A stretch of 64,000 nucleotides of DNA from Caldicellulosiruptor acetigenus. Its GTDB lineage: Bacteria; Bacillota; Thermoanaerobacteria; Caldicellulosiruptorales; Caldicellulosiruptoraceae. The first letter of the stretch is position 1; the number at the start of each line of letters is the position of its first letter. The stretch covers positions 2,670,001 through 2,734,000 of the forward strand of contig NZ_CP113866.1 in NCBI RefSeq assembly GCF_026914305.1, given 5' to 3'. This document shows, piece after piece, positions 52,083 to 62,327 of the stretch. The notes beneath the pieces were generated by a model. The model did no database searches, was not told where the DNA came from, and saw nothing but the letters and a program-made list of their open reading frames with translations. A program made the position numbers and the translations under genes.

Positions 52083-52940
52083 TTATGGCATGAGTATAGA
52101 AATTATTTTTTCAAGCTCTTCATCAGATGAAAACTCTATTTCTATTTTGCCTTTATTTTTCTTTTTCTGAATCTTCACCTTCAAGCCAAATAGTTTCATG
52201 AGGTTTTCTTCAATCTCTCGAATTATCTCACTTTCAACCTCAAACTCCTTTTTATCATCGCTCGATTTTATAATACTTTCAAGCTCTCTCACACTCAAAT
52301 TCTTTTCAGCAACAAGCTCGGCAAGTTTATTCCTTTGTTCCTCATCTTCAACCGAAAGCAAGACCTTTGCATGTCCTTCTGAAATCTTGCCTTCAATAAT
52401 AAGGTCAATAATCTTCTTACCAAGATTTAGTATTCGAAGGGTGTTTGCAACTTTTGAACGTGAAATACCAAGCCTTTTTGCAAGCTCCTCTTGTGTATAT
52501 CCAAACTCATCCATAAGTCTCTTAAAAGCAAGCGCCTTTTCATATGGATTTAAGTCTTTTCTCTGGATATTTTCAATCAAGGCTATCTCTAAAGGATTTT
52601 CATACTCTTTTACAATGCACTTTACCTTTTGAACTCCTGCAAGTTTGCAAGCTCTGAGCCTTCTTTCCCCAGCAATTAAAACATATTTGTCACCCTTTTT
52701 TTGTACAACAAGAGGCTGTATAAGCCCAACACTTTTAATTGAGTTTGCAAGCTCCTCTATTTCTTCTTCATTAAAAATCTTTCTCGGTTGATTTTCTGAT
52801 AGGTCTATCAAATCAATGTCAATCTCCTCAATTCTCTCTATATTTTCCTCTTCGCTTATAACTTCTTCTTTCTCCTTTTCAGAGCTGATTACATCGTCCC
52901 CAAACAGGGCATCAAGACCCCTTCCAAGTCTCTTTTTCAT
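52083..52940 (-). CDS. parB: ParB / Spo0J chromosome partition protein
   Basis: 285 residues. LSENQPRKIFNEEEIEELAN, LIAGERRLRACKLAG (the CTP-binding GERRxRA box), NIQRKDLNPYEKALAF and EELAKRLGISRSKVANTLRI (helix-turn-helix). The C-terminal dimer domain is lysine-rich. Loads at parS and slides as a CTP clamp. Its ATG overlaps the parA stop by 4 bp. Confidence 0.97.
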   Translation of the reverse strand: MKKRLGRGLDALFGDDVISSEKEKEEVISEEENIERIEEIDIDLIDLSENQPRKIFNEEEIEELANSIKSVGLIQPLVVQKKGDKYVLIAGERRLRACKLAGVQKVKCIVKEYENPLEIALIENIQRKDLNPYEKALAFKRLMDEFGYTQEELAKRLGISRSKVANTLRILNLGKKIIDLIIEGKISEGHAKVLLSVEDEEQRNKLAELVAEKNLSVRELESIIKSSDDKKEFEVESEIIREIEENLMKLFGLKVKIQKKKNKGKIEIEFSSDEELEKIISILMP

Positions 52941-53728
52941 TTATTTGCACCTCTTGACAAACTATTTTCTATCCTGCTTATGTACTCCTCGGCAAGCTCT
53001 ATGTATGCCTTTGCACCTTTTGATTCAGGGTCATAAATTATCCCTGGGAGACCAAATGAAGGTGCTTCCGACAGCCTTACATTTCGCGGAATTAAACTCA
53101 AAAAAACCTTTTGCCCAAAAAACCTTTTTACCTCTTCAACAACCTCTAAAGAAAGGTTTGTCCTTGAGTCAAACATGGTAAGAACAACACCATCAATCTC
53201 TAAGGCTTTATTTAAGTGTTTTCTTACAAGCGATATTGTATTAGAAAGCTGAGTCAAACCTTCTAAGGCATAGTATTCGCACTGGATGGGAATTATAACA
53301 GAGTCAGCAGCTGCCAAAGCGTTTAGAGTCAAAAGCCCCAGAGAGGGTGGACAGTCAATAAAGATGTAATCATATTCAACTTTTATTTTTTCGATAGCAT
53401 CTTTTAATCTAAATTCTCTTGCAATCATAGATACAAGTTCAATCTCTGCACCTGCAAGGTTCACATTGGCAGGTAGAATGCTCAAGTTTTCAAATTTGTT
53501 CTTTATAATAGCTTCTTCAGCTGAGCAGCTGCCAATCAAAACATCGTATGTGGTTCTTACAAGAGACTTCTTGTCAATCCCAAAACCACTTGTGAGATTG
53601 CCCTGCGGGTCACAGTCAATTGCTAAAACTTTTTTCCCTATCTTGCTAATTGCTGCAGATAAATTTACACAGGTAGTTGTTTTGCCAACACCACCTTTTT
53701 GGTTGACAATTGCAACAATTCTTGTCAT
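52937..53728 (-). CDS. parA: ParA / Soj partition ATPase
   Basis: 263 residues from the ATG at 53728 with GGGAAG 6 bp upstream (TTG at 53734 is closer than allowed). Deviant Walker A is KGGVGKTTTCVNLSAA; DCDPQGNLTSGFG, IDCPPSLGLLTLNAL and VVLTMFDSRTNLS follow. Works with ParB to separate and position origins. Confidence 0.97.
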   Translation of the reverse strand: MTRIVAIVNQKGGVGKTTTCVNLSAAISKIGKKVLAIDCDPQGNLTSGFGIDKKSLVRTTYDVLIGSCSAEEAIIKNKFENLSILPANVNLAGAEIELVSMIAREFRLKDAIEKIKVEYDYIFIDCPPSLGLLTLNALAAADSVIIPIQCEYYALEGLTQLSNTISLVRKHLNKALEIDGVVLTMFDSRTNLSLEVVEEVKRFFGQKVFLSLIPRNVRLSEAPSFGLPGIIYDPESKGAKAYIELAEEYISRIENSLSRGANK

Positions 53729-53775
53729 CTTCAACTTCCCACTTTGAGTTTTTTAATTAAATTATATCACAAGAA

Positions 53776-53791
53776 TGTTCCACGTGGAACA
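53776..53791. promoter_or_regulatory. parS centromere-like site 2
   Basis: Identical 16-bp palindrome TGTTCCACGTGGAACA, 48 bp before the parA start, so ParB bound here could also affect parAB transcription. Confidence 0.9.
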
Positions 53792-53902
53792 TTCGATTAA
53801 CATTTTATTACGCAGAATAAATTTGTATAATATAAGAAATATGATGAGTTTGTGAAAAAGCTAGTAGCCGTTTGCAAATTGGGTGGTGATTGAAGGTAAG
53901 AA

Positions 53903-54155
53903 GTGACAATAAAAACAAGAAGTACAAACAGAAGGGGAAAAAAGATGGGAGAGTTTATATCTAATGTTGCACGACTTTTAGATGAAACAAACCAAAGACA
54001 ATTTAACAAGGGAATTGAATATGGAATACAACAAGGAATTCAACAAGGGATTCAACAAGGTAGACTGGAAGAAAGAATAGAGATAATAAAAAAAGCTTAT
54101 TCGACGAGGATTTTCAGACCAGCAAATAGCAGAGCTTATTGAGATTGAAGTTTAA
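53903..54155 (+). pseudogene. Remnant of an Rpn-family nuclease gene (frameshifted)
   Basis: From the ATG at 53945, MGEFISNVARLLDE matches the C-terminal third of the intact protein at 32996. A repeat of GIQQ units follows. After a run of A bases near 54090, the matching frame changes: the +1 frame reads LIRRGFSDQQIAELIEIEV to a TAA at 54155. The nuclease domain is missing. A TATAAT-like box lies at about 53829. Confidence 0.75.
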
Positions 54156-54212
54156 GTGGCTTTTTTATTTTTACATTGCATTCATCAAACTTTTCATTGA
54201 CAATTCACATTT

Positions 54213-54296
54213 TTTAACACATCTTTAACATTTCTTTAATCCAATTTTAACCCAAAATAAACAAACATTTAACATAGATTTAAAAGAACTTAAACA
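54213..54296 (+). promoter_or_regulatory. Pho-box tract, eight 11-bp-spaced TTTAACA-like units
   Basis: TTTAACA-type heptamers begin at 54213, 54224, 54235, 54246, 54257 (weak), 54268, 54279 and 54290, each exactly 11 bp from the next. PhoP boxes are TTAACA-like direct repeats with this period. TATTAT near 54306 is a fitting -10. The tract should activate the pstS-like/phoA unit on phosphate starvation. Confidence 0.85.
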
Positions 54297-54349
54297 TTTA
54301 AGGAGTATATTATAAGTTGCAAAAACAATTTGAGGAGGGGTACAGTACC

Positions 54350-55495
54350 ATGAAAAAAGGGCTTTTTAAAATGGTTATTGCTACAATAGTACTTGTGTGC
54401 TTCTTTGCAACGCTTAGTCTAATACCTTTTGTCTCTTACTCTCAAAGCTTGACAGTTAAGTCTAAATCGCTTCCAGCAACAACCACGCAAAAACAGGTTG
54501 TAATTACATTTTCACAAGAAATTTCAAAAGGTCCTAACTTTGATAAGATAACTCTTTTAAAGAACAAAAAATCAAAGGTTCAATTCTCAGCGCAAGTTTC
54601 GTACAACAAGCTTATTATAACAATAAAAGAAAACATTGTTCCAAAAGCACAGTATCTTTTGACAATACCCAAAAATGCAGTAAAGTCAGCAAAAGGAGAG
54701 CCAAACCCAGAGCTCAAGTACACATTTATTCCTCAGGCATATTCAGCAAACCTTTCAGGAAGAATTATGATTGCTGGTTCAACATCTGTTCAGCCACTTG
54801 CTGATGAGCTTGCAAAATATTTTATGCAGCAGTATCCAAAGGTATCAATTGAGGTTCAGGGCGGAGGCTCATCGGTCGGGATAAAGTCTGCTATCCAGGG
54901 AATTGTTGATATTGGTACATCATCAAGAGAGCTAACAGAGGATGAAGCAAAACAGCTTTCTTCAAAAGGCTGGCAGGAGATAAAGATTGCTGAAGATGGC
55001 ATTGCTGTGATTGTTCACAAATCCAATCCTGTGTCAAACCTTACAATTGACCAGATAAGAGACATATTCTCTGGAAAGATTAAAAACTGGAAAGAAGTTG
55101 GCGGCAAAGACGCAAAAATAGTTGTTGTCACAAGAGAAGAGGGGTCAGGCACAAGAGGAGCTTTTGAAGAAATAGTTATGGGCAAATCTGCAAAGATAAC
55201 AGACTCAGCAATTGTTCAGCCATCAACAGGTGCTGTCAAAACAACAGTTTCACAGGATGAAAATGCAATCGGTTATTTCTCAATAGGTGTTTTGGATAGC
55301 ACTGTTAAAGGCGTAAAGGTTGAGGGAATTGAACCAACAGAAAAGAACGTAAAGCTTGGGAAATACAAAATCAAAAGACCGTTCCTGTTCTTAGTTTCCA
55401 AAAATCCAAGCAAGGTCACAAAAGCATTTATAGATTTTGTTCTCTCTGATGAAGGCCAGGCAATAGTTGCTAAAAACTATATATCTGTAAAATAA
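54350..55495 (+). CDS. PstS-like phosphate-binding protein with N-terminal Ig-like domain
   Basis: 381 residues from the ATG at 54350 (GAGGAGGGG 9 bp upstream). Signal peptide; then an SbsA/Big_5-type domain (about 35-130: VVITFSQEISKGPNFDKITL, QYLLTIPKNAVKSAKGEPN). The phosphate-binding domain shows IMIAGSTSVQPLADELAKYF, VDIGTSSREL and EEGSGTRGAFEEIVMG. The extra Ig-like domain is unusual for PstS and may act as a spacer in the cell wall. No pstCAB genes are adjacent. The Pho-box tract upstream fits the function. Confidence 0.9.
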   Translation: MKKGLFKMVIATIVLVCFFATLSLIPFVSYSQSLTVKSKSLPATTTQKQVVITFSQEISKGPNFDKITLLKNKKSKVQFSAQVSYNKLIITIKENIVPKAQYLLTIPKNAVKSAKGEPNPELKYTFIPQAYSANLSGRIMIAGSTSVQPLADELAKYFMQQYPKVSIEVQGGGSSVGIKSAIQGIVDIGTSSRELTEDEAKQLSSKGWQEIKIAEDGIAVIVHKSNPVSNLTIDQIRDIFSGKIKNWKEVGGKDAKIVVVTREEGSGTRGAFEEIVMGKSAKITDSAIVQPSTGAVKTTVSQDENAIGYFSIGVLDSTVKGVKVEGIEPTEKNVKLGKYKIKRPFLFLVSKNPSKVTKAFIDFVLSDEGQAIVAKNYISVK

Positions 55496-55531
55496 GGTCG
55501 AGCAAAAAGGATTTTGAAGTAAGGAGGTTTT

Positions 55532-57184
55532 TTGAAGAACATGAAAAGATTCTTTGTACAAAGAAAAAATATTTTTCTTGCTTCCATTTTGATTCTGTGC
55601 TTGATTTTATCAACACTTGCATTTGCGCAGCAGGAAAGTAGAGAAAACCAGCAAAAGGTCAAAAACGTCATTTTGATGATTCCCGATGGTATGACAATAG
55701 CTCACACAACACTTGCGCGCTGGTACCAAGGTGGAGAGCCCCTTGCAATGGATGAGATTGCCTGTGGACTTGTGAGAACATATTCAGCAAACAATCCAAT
55801 TACAGACTCAGCACCTGCTGCAACAGCATATGCAACAGGGTACAAGACACAAAACAGGTACCTTTCAATTTACCCTGAGATGGTCTCAATGCCAGGTGTA
55901 GGCCAGGTAGAAGAAAAAGATTTTTACAAGCCAATTGTAACCATCTTGGAAGCTACAAAGAAGCTCAGAAAATCAACCGGTCTTGTTTTTACATGCCAGT
56001 TCCCGCACGCAACACCTGCTGCGTTTGCCTCGCACACTGATAACAGAAATGATTATGAATCTATCGCCGAGCAAATGGTATACAACCAGGTTGATGTTGT
56101 GCTCGGTGGTGGATACAAATACATCGACAAAAATCAGAGAAAAGATAAAGAGGATTTAGCAGGATACCTAAAACAAAACGGCTTTTTTGTAACAACAAGC
56201 TGGCAGGACGCAAAAAACTTTTCTGGTCAGAAAATCTGGGGACTTTTTGCACAGGATGCTATGCACTACGACTTTGACAGAAATGGCACAGGTGAGTCGT
56301 CTTTGGCAGAGATGACTCAAAAGGCACTTCAGGTTCTATCCAAGAATAGAAACGGGTTCTTCTTGATGGTAGAAGGCAGTGAAATTGACTGGGCATCACA
56401 TGCAAACGACCCTGTTGGAGTTGTATCAGAGGTCTTGGCTTTTGACAAGGCTGTAAAAGTTGCTCTTGATTTTGCAAAATCAAGGGAGGACACAGCAGTA
56501 ATTATTGCAGCTGACCATAACAACGGCGGCATGACACTTGGAATGGGCACAACTTCAATTGACAGCATCCTACTGAACGATTTTCTGAAGTACATCAGAA
56601 GAGCAACAAGAACGGCAGCTGGAGTGGAAGATATACTTGGAAATAACAGAACAGATGAAAATATCAAAAAGGTTGTGTCCCAGTATTACGGCATTGACAA
56701 TCTCACACAGGATGAGATAAATGCAATCAAAAACGCTCCACAGGGAAGGTTAAACTATGTTTTAGGTCCAATGATAAGCAAGCGTTCATACATTGGCTGG
56801 ACTTCAAATGAACATACAGGTGAAGAGGTAGTTTTATATGCATATCACCCAAATGGATACATCCCAAGAGGTGTAATTGATAACACAGAGGTCTGCGACT
56901 ATATGGCAGAGATTCTTGGCATTGACCTTGGAAGCTTTAATGAAAGTGCGTATATTTCTAACATCGACTTAGAAGAAAAAGGATATGATGTTTCCCTTGA
57001 CACAAGCAACCCAACAAACGTCCAACTTGTGATAAACAAAGGAAGCAGGACATACATCATTCCGCAAAACAAGAATGTGGTCTTAGAAGGTTCTAATCAG
57101 TACAAGTTAAAATATGTAAGTGTGTATATTCCAAGTGCGAAAAGGTTCTTTGTATCAAGCGAGGTTGAAAGCTTGATTAAATAA
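55532..57184 (+). CDS. phoA: Alkaline phosphatase
   Basis: 550 residues; TTG at 55532 just after AAGGAGG, or ATG at 55541. Signal peptide (IFLASILILCLILSTLAFAQ). The nucleophile serine is in ITDSAPAATAYATG, and metal-binding motifs are NVILMIPDGM, VEGSEIDWASHAND, IIAADHNNGG and NEHTGEEV. Secreted; releases phosphate from esters. It follows the pstS-like gene by 36 bp, so both are read from the Pho-box promoter. A terminator follows. Confidence 0.95.
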   Translation: MKNMKRFFVQRKNIFLASILILCLILSTLAFAQQESRENQQKVKNVILMIPDGMTIAHTTLARWYQGGEPLAMDEIACGLVRTYSANNPITDSAPAATAYATGYKTQNRYLSIYPEMVSMPGVGQVEEKDFYKPIVTILEATKKLRKSTGLVFTCQFPHATPAAFASHTDNRNDYESIAEQMVYNQVDVVLGGGYKYIDKNQRKDKEDLAGYLKQNGFFVTTSWQDAKNFSGQKIWGLFAQDAMHYDFDRNGTGESSLAEMTQKALQVLSKNRNGFFLMVEGSEIDWASHANDPVGVVSEVLAFDKAVKVALDFAKSREDTAVIIAADHNNGGMTLGMGTTSIDSILLNDFLKYIRRATRTAAGVEDILGNNRTDENIKKVVSQYYGIDNLTQDEINAIKNAPQGRLNYVLGPMISKRSYIGWTSNEHTGEEVVLYAYHPNGYIPRGVIDNTEVCDYMAEILGIDLGSFNESAYISNIDLEEKGYDVSLDTSNPTNVQLVINKGSRTYIIPQNKNVVLEGSNQYKLKYVSVYIPSAKRFFVSSEVESLIK

Positions 57185-57208
57185 CCGCCCCTAAACATTT
57201 AAAACATA

Positions 57209-57236
57209 GCCGCTCAAAAAGTCGAGCGGCTTTTAT
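57209..57236 (+). terminator. Terminator of phoA
   Basis: GCCGCTC (57209-57215) pairs with GAGCGGC (57224-57230) and is followed by TTTTATTTTTTT. Confidence 0.9.
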
Positions 57237-57250
57237 TTTTTTAAAGAAAA

Positions 57251-57280
57251 AAAAAGTACCTCCTCTTTTTATGAGGAGGT
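57251..57280 (-). terminator. Terminator of noc, overlapping its stop codon
   Basis: On the minus strand ACCTCCTC (last noc codons) pairs with GAGGAGGT, with the TAA stop in the loop and T8-T9 after the stem. Confidence 0.85.
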
Positions 57281-58111
57281 CTGCGGGGATTTTTTATTTA
57301 TTCTAACGATTATTTCGTAGTATGCATCGGTTTTATTTTCTTTTATATCATAATTTATATCAGTTTTTTGGAATATTTTCAAGGCCTTTTTTATGGTATT
57401 ATATACCACCCTGCAGTCGTTCATGGAAACTTTTATTACTCTTGTAGTTTTTGCATTTCTTTTACCGCTCAGATAATCTGATATAAGCCTTTCTGTTTGT
57501 GAGACGGTAAGCCCGCCCTCAATTATTCGCGATAAGATATACTTCATATCCTCTTGCGACTCAAGTTTTAATAGCGCTCGTGCATGACGTTCTGAAAGAC
57601 CATGTTCGCGAATCATCCATCTTATTTCGGCTGGCAGCTGCAAAAGTCTTATTTTATTTGCAATGGCAGACTGAGTCTTCCCCACCCTTTTTGCAATCTC
57701 AACTTGGGTGAGTCCAAACTCATCGGCAAGCTGTTTGTACCCTTGAGCTTCCTCGAAAAAGTCAAGGTCCTGACGCTGTATGTTTTCAATCAACGCTAAA
57801 ATGGCACTTTCAATGTCAGTTACATTTATCACAATTGCCTTTATTTTGCAATATCCCAGATGCTTGCAGGCTCTAAGTCTTCTCTCTCCAGCAATGAGAT
57901 AATAAAGCTCTCCTTTTTTCCTCACAATAATTGGCTGCAAAAGCCCATAAGATTTTATGGATGTTGCAAGCTCTTCAATGAGCCTTTCATCAAAATTGGT
58001 CCTTGGCTGATATGGATTTGGCAAAACCTTTTCAATTGGCACATCCTCAATAAAATATAGTTCCTTTTCAATATCAGCCTTGTTTGTCTGGCGTATCAAA
58101 AGCGAGAACAA
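57269..58111 (-). CDS. noc: Noc nucleoid occlusion protein (ParB paralogue)
   Basis: 280 residues from a TTG at 58111 with GGGAAGGGG about 11 bp upstream. PNPYQPRTNFDERLIEELAT, LIAGERRLRACKHLG, NIQRQDLDFFEEAQGY and EIAKRVGKTQSAIANKIRLL parallel ParB, but the position beside rsmG marks it as Noc. The N-terminal MFSLLIRQ resembles the amphipathic membrane-binding helix of Noc, which supports the TTG start. Blocks division over the nucleoid. Confidence 0.92.
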   Translation of the reverse strand: MFSLLIRQTNKADIEKELYFIEDVPIEKVLPNPYQPRTNFDERLIEELATSIKSYGLLQPIIVRKKGELYYLIAGERRLRACKHLGYCKIKAIVINVTDIESAILALIENIQRQDLDFFEEAQGYKQLADEFGLTQVEIAKRVGKTQSAIANKIRLLQLPAEIRWMIREHGLSERHARALLKLESQEDMKYILSRIIEGGLTVSQTERLISDYLSGKRNAKTTRVIKVSMNDCRVVYNTIKKALKIFQKTDINYDIKENKTDAYYEIIVRINKKSPQTSS

Positions 58112-58246
58112 TTTTTATTTTCCCCTTCCCTTTAGTTCCTCTTTGGTAATCTATTTATTATATTCTCTCCTCCTTCAAAAACTCCTTCTTTTTATTTCAA
58201 GATTTTTCAGACATTTTCAAACAGGATAAAACAAATTTCTATTTGA

Positions 58247-58966
58247 CTACAGCGGTTTTTTTACAATTTGCTTTGTATTTCTGGGGAAATTTGACGGTGT
58301 TTGTCGCAATTTTTTTATGACAATAACGCTTCTTTTCTCATCAGAAAACGGTAGCACAAACTTCTCAACGCGTGTGAGCCTGCCACCGAGAAGTTCAATA
58401 GCATTGGATGCCAATTCTATCTCATCTTCACATACATAGCCTTTTTGAGCCAAAAATGCACCGCCAATTTTTAATAGCGGAAGGGCATACTCACACAAGA
58501 CGTTTAGCCTGTCAACTGCCCGGGCAAATACAAAATCAAACTTTTCTCTAAAATCCTCTTTTCTGCCCAAAACTTCTGCTCTTTCGCACACAACGTTCAC
58601 ACCAGAAATCCCAAGACTTTCTTTTGCCTCAATCATGAAATTGCACTTTTTCTTGTTTGAGTCATTAAGCCAGACATTTATGCTCGGCATTGCAATTTTA
58701 ACAAAAAGTCCCGGTGCGCCAAATCCAGAGCCTATGTCAATGGCAACAGGGTTTTGGCTTGAACTTTCTTCTTCAAGAAATTTCAAGAGAGAAAGAGAGT
58801 CAGCAATGTGTTTTATCACAAACTCCTCTTCATCTTCTATAGCTGTGAGGTTAAAAAGCTTATTTTTCTCAAGCACCAAGTTCATGTACTTTAAAAAAAG
58901 CTGTTTCACAACCAAAGGATTTTTTACTTTATAGTACTCAAGCACTCTATCCAAAAGCTCCATCAT
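58247..58966 (-). CDS. rsmG: 16S rRNA (guanine-527-N7) methyltransferase
   Basis: 239 residues. [20 protein letters not shown] and [20 protein letters not shown] (SAM loop), then [20 protein letters not shown], are RsmG/GidB signatures. Standard length. Lies between mnmG and noc in the conserved origin order. Confidence 0.96.
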   Translation of the reverse strand: MMELLDRVLEYYKVKNPLVVKQLFLKYMNLVLEKNKLFNLTAIEDEEEFVIKHIADSLSLLKFLEEESSSQNPVAIDIGSGFGAPGLFVKIAMPSINVWLNDSNKKKCNFMIEAKESLGISGVNVVCERAEVLGRKEDFREKFDFVFARAVDRLNVLCEYALPLLKIGGAFLAQKGYVCEDEIELASNAIELLGGRLTRVEKFVLPFSDEKRSVIVIKKLRQTPSNFPRNTKQIVKKPL

Positions 58967-58999
58967 TTCTATTCCCCTTTAAAAAGTAAAGGTTTAAAA

Positions 59000-60886
59000 T
59001 CAATCCTTCTTACCTTTTTTAACCGACTCAAGCCAGATGAGAAGAACAGAAATATCTGCCGGTGACACACCAGAAATTCTTGATGCCTGGCCAATTGAAG
59101 CAGGTCTTATTTGTGAAAGTTTTTGTTTTGCCTCTGTTGAAAGTCCAAGTATTTGGCTATAGTCAACCCACTCGGGTATCTTTTTGTTTTCAAGTTTTTT
59201 GAACTGTTCAATCTGTGCAAGCTGTTTTTTGATATATCCCTCGTACTTTATCTCAATCTCAACCTCATCTTGAACATACCAAGGAAGGTCAGGCCTTGCA
59301 GGGTCTATCTCTTTCAAATCCTCATACGAAAGCTCAGGCCTTTTCAAAAGGTCAGAAAGCTTAACACCTGTTGAAATAGGTGATGAACCCTTTTCTTGTA
59401 AAAACTTATTTACCTTTTCGCTCGGGGCTATCACAGTATTTTTTACCCTGTTTATTTCATCTTCTATCATCTTTTTCTTTTGCAAAAACTTTTCGTACCT
59501 TTGCTGTGATATAAGCCCAATCTTGTAGCCAATTTCGGTAAGACGAAGGTCTGCATTGTCCTGTCTTAAAATCAGCCTGTACTCAGCTCTTGATGTCATG
59601 ATTCGGTATGGCTCGTTTGTCCCTTTTGTGACAAGGTCGTCTATCAGCACTCCAATGTAAGCTTGTGACCTGTCCAAAATGAGCATTTCTTTGCCCTTGA
59701 CATACATTGCAGCGTTAATCCCGGCAATTATTCCCTGAGCAGCTGCTTCTTCGTACCCTGATGTCCCGTTTATCTGCCCTGCAGAAAAAAGACCTTTTAT
59801 CTTTTTAAACTGTAGCGTTGGTTCAAGCTGAAGCGGGTTTATACAGTCATACTCTATTGCATATGCTGGGCGCATTATCTTGACATTTTCAAGGCCTATT
59901 ACACTTCTGTACATTTTTACTTGCACATCTTCTGGCAGTGACGTTGACATCCCCTGGACATACATCTCGTCTGTGTCAAGACCTGTTGGTTCAATAAACA
60001 CCTGGTGTCGGGGCTTGTCTGCAAACCTTACAACCTTGTCTTCAATTGAAGGACAGTACCTGGGTCCAATACCAGAAATAAGTCCTGTGAAAAGCGGTGC
60101 CCTGTGAAGATTTTCCCTTATTATTCTATGAGTCTCTTCTGTTGTGTATGTCAGATAACAAGGCACTTGAACAATATTGAAATTATCTTCATTTTCAAAC
60201 GAAAACGGCAAAGGCTTTTCGTCTCCTGGCTGGATTTGCATCTTTGAAAAGTCTAAAGACCTTCTGTGAACACGGGCAGGCGTGCCAGTTTTAAACCTCA
60301 TCATCTCAATGCCAAGTTTTTTGAGGTTTTCTGTAAGATATCTTGCCGGGTGCATACCGTCAGGTCCGCTGTCATACACTGTCTCGCCTATAATTACTTT
60401 TCCGCCAAGAAATGTTCCCGTTGCAAGCACAACTGCTTTTGCCAAAAAAATTGCACCTGTTGTTATTTTCACACCCTTTACCCTTCCATCTTCAACTATT
60501 ATCTCGCACACCTCGCCCTGGCGAATGTCAAGGTTCTCCTGATTTTCAAGCACCCTTTTCATATAGAGTCTGTAGCGGCTTCTATCACACTGTGCTCTGA
60601 GTGAATACACCGCAGGGCCTTTTGCCCTGTTTAGAATTCTTACCTGGATGGCTGTTGCATCTGCAGCTTTTCCCATCTCACCGCCAAGCGCGTCTATCTC
60701 GCGCACCAAATGTCCTTTTCCAGTTCCGCCAATGCTCGGGTTGCACGGCATGTTGCCAATCGAATCCAGGTTTATTGCAAATATTATGGTTTTAAGACCA
60801 AGCCGAGCAGATGCAAGCGCAGCTTCTATTCCAGCATGACCAGCTCCTATCACCGCAACGTCGTATTCACCTGCAACAAATTCCAT
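59000..60886 (-). CDS. mnmG: tRNA uridine-34 5-carboxymethylaminomethyl modification enzyme MnmG
   Basis: 628 residues from the ATG at 60886 (AAGAAGGGGG upstream). Longer frames start inside mnmE. FAD site [40 protein letters not shown]; the catalytic-region cysteines include [12 protein letters not shown]; the C-terminus has [20 protein letters not shown]. With MnmE it modifies wobble uridines of tRNAs. Confidence 0.97.
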   Translation of the reverse strand: MEFVAGEYDVAVIGAGHAGIEAALASARLGLKTIIFAINLDSIGNMPCNPSIGGTGKGHLVREIDALGGEMGKAADATAIQVRILNRAKGPAVYSLRAQCDRSRYRLYMKRVLENQENLDIRQGEVCEIIVEDGRVKGVKITTGAIFLAKAVVLATGTFLGGKVIIGETVYDSGPDGMHPARYLTENLKKLGIEMMRFKTGTPARVHRRSLDFSKMQIQPGDEKPLPFSFENEDNFNIVQVPCYLTYTTEETHRIIRENLHRAPLFTGLISGIGPRYCPSIEDKVVRFADKPRHQVFIEPTGLDTDEMYVQGMSTSLPEDVQVKMYRSVIGLENVKIMRPAYAIEYDCINPLQLEPTLQFKKIKGLFSAGQINGTSGYEEAAAQGIIAGINAAMYVKGKEMLILDRSQAYIGVLIDDLVTKGTNEPYRIMTSRAEYRLILRQDNADLRLTEIGYKIGLISQQRYEKFLQKKKMIEDEINRVKNTVIAPSEKVNKFLQEKGSSPISTGVKLSDLLKRPELSYEDLKEIDPARPDLPWYVQDEVEIEIKYEGYIKKQLAQIEQFKKLENKKIPEWVDYSQILGLSTEAKQKLSQIRPASIGQASRISGVSPADISVLLIWLESVKKGKKD

Positions 60887-60915
60887 AATCTTAAACACTA
60901 CCCCCTTCTTAAATC

Positions 60916-62283
60916 TCATTTTCCTATGCAAAACATTGAAAAAATCCTGTCAACCATGTCCTCTGTGACGTTTTTACCGGTTATTTGATAAAGACTTTCA
61001 AGTGCGTTTTTGATGTCAATTGAAAGAATGTCAAGAGGGACGCAATCAAGGTTCTCTTTTGCCGAGAGCAAAAACTCCTTTGCTTTTAAAAGAAGCTCTT
61101 TGTGACGAAGGTTTGTTATAAGGACGCTGTCAAACGCTTCAATGTCTTTGTCCAAAACCTCGTTTGCTATTGCTTTTTCAACAAGCTCTAAGTTCTTGTC
61201 ATGTTCAACAGAGATAAAAATCCCTTCTTTGCCAAAAATCCTTTTAATATCCTCATGCGAAACTTTTACTTCTTTGTCTATCTTGTTTACAAGAACAATG
61301 AACCTCTTGTCCTTGATTGTCTCAAAAATCTCCAAATCCTCTTGCAAAATGCCGCTTGATTCTATCATGAAAAGAACAAGGTCGGCTCTTTCGATACTTT
61401 CCAATGTCTTCTTAACACCAATTTTTTCAACAACATCCTCTGTTTTTCTCACCCCTGCAGTGTCTGCAAGGATTATCGGGATACCTTCTATGTCCAAAAC
61501 CTCTTCAATCACATCACGTGTTGTACCGGGTATGTCTGTCACAATCGCCTTTTCTTCTTTTAAAAGCCTATTAAGAAGAGATGATTTTCCAACGTTTGGT
61601 CTTCCAACTATTACAGTGTATATTCCGCTTTTTATTGCTTTTCCTGTCTCGTATGATTTTAAAAGTTTATCGATTTTTTGTAGCGCAGCATCGACGGTAG
61701 ATAAAATCTCAGTGTGCGGCACCTCATCAACCTCATGTTCTGAAAAGTCAATTGAAGCTTCAATTGATGCAACCAGATTCAAAAGAAGCTGAGAAATCTC
61801 TTCAATTCTCTGGCTTAGCATACCTTTTAACTGTTTTGCAGCGTTTTGTTGCAAAAGCCTTGTCTTTGAATTTATTATATCAATCACAGCTTCAGCTTGA
61901 GACAGGTCAATCCTGCCGTTTAAAAAAGCTCGTTTTGTAAATTCACCCGGCATGGCATGGCGCGCACCATTTTTGATTGCAGCCTCTAAAATTCTTTTTA
62001 GCACAACCATGCCTCCGTGGCTCTGAATCTCAACAATGTCCTCGCCTGTATACGAATGTGGGGACTTGAACTTTATCAAAATTGCCTCATCCACAAACTC
62101 ATCACCATCATACACATCAACAAGCGCAGCATACCTTGCAGGGATGTCTTTTATGCTTTTATACTTCCTGCTTCTTATGAGTTTTTCTGCAATATCAAAA
62201 GCATCTTTTCCTGATATCCTTACAATCCCTATCCCGCCTGTACCAATTGGCGTTGAAATTGCAGCAATTGTGTCAAACTCCAT
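60916..62283 (-). CDS. mnmE: tRNA modification GTPase MnmE
   Basis: 455 residues. Begins [20 protein letters not shown]; GTPase motifs [15 protein letters not shown] (G1), DIPGTTRD (G2), DTAGVR (G3) and NKID (G4); ends in the conserved CIGK. The G1 and C-terminal cysteine motifs are intact. Stop lies 29 bp before the mnmG start. Confidence 0.98.
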   Translation of the reverse strand: MEFDTIAAISTPIGTGGIGIVRISGKDAFDIAEKLIRSRKYKSIKDIPARYAALVDVYDGDEFVDEAILIKFKSPHSYTGEDIVEIQSHGGMVVLKRILEAAIKNGARHAMPGEFTKRAFLNGRIDLSQAEAVIDIINSKTRLLQQNAAKQLKGMLSQRIEEISQLLLNLVASIEASIDFSEHEVDEVPHTEILSTVDAALQKIDKLLKSYETGKAIKSGIYTVIVGRPNVGKSSLLNRLLKEEKAIVTDIPGTTRDVIEEVLDIEGIPIILADTAGVRKTEDVVEKIGVKKTLESIERADLVLFMIESSGILQEDLEIFETIKDKRFIVLVNKIDKEVKVSHEDIKRIFGKEGIFISVEHDKNLELVEKAIANEVLDKDIEAFDSVLITNLRHKELLLKAKEFLLSAKENLDCVPLDILSIDIKNALESLYQITGKNVTEDMVDRIFSMFCIGK

Positions 62284-62327
62284 CTCTTATTTTCCCCTCT
62301 TTTACAAGACTTTTCAGAATACAAACA

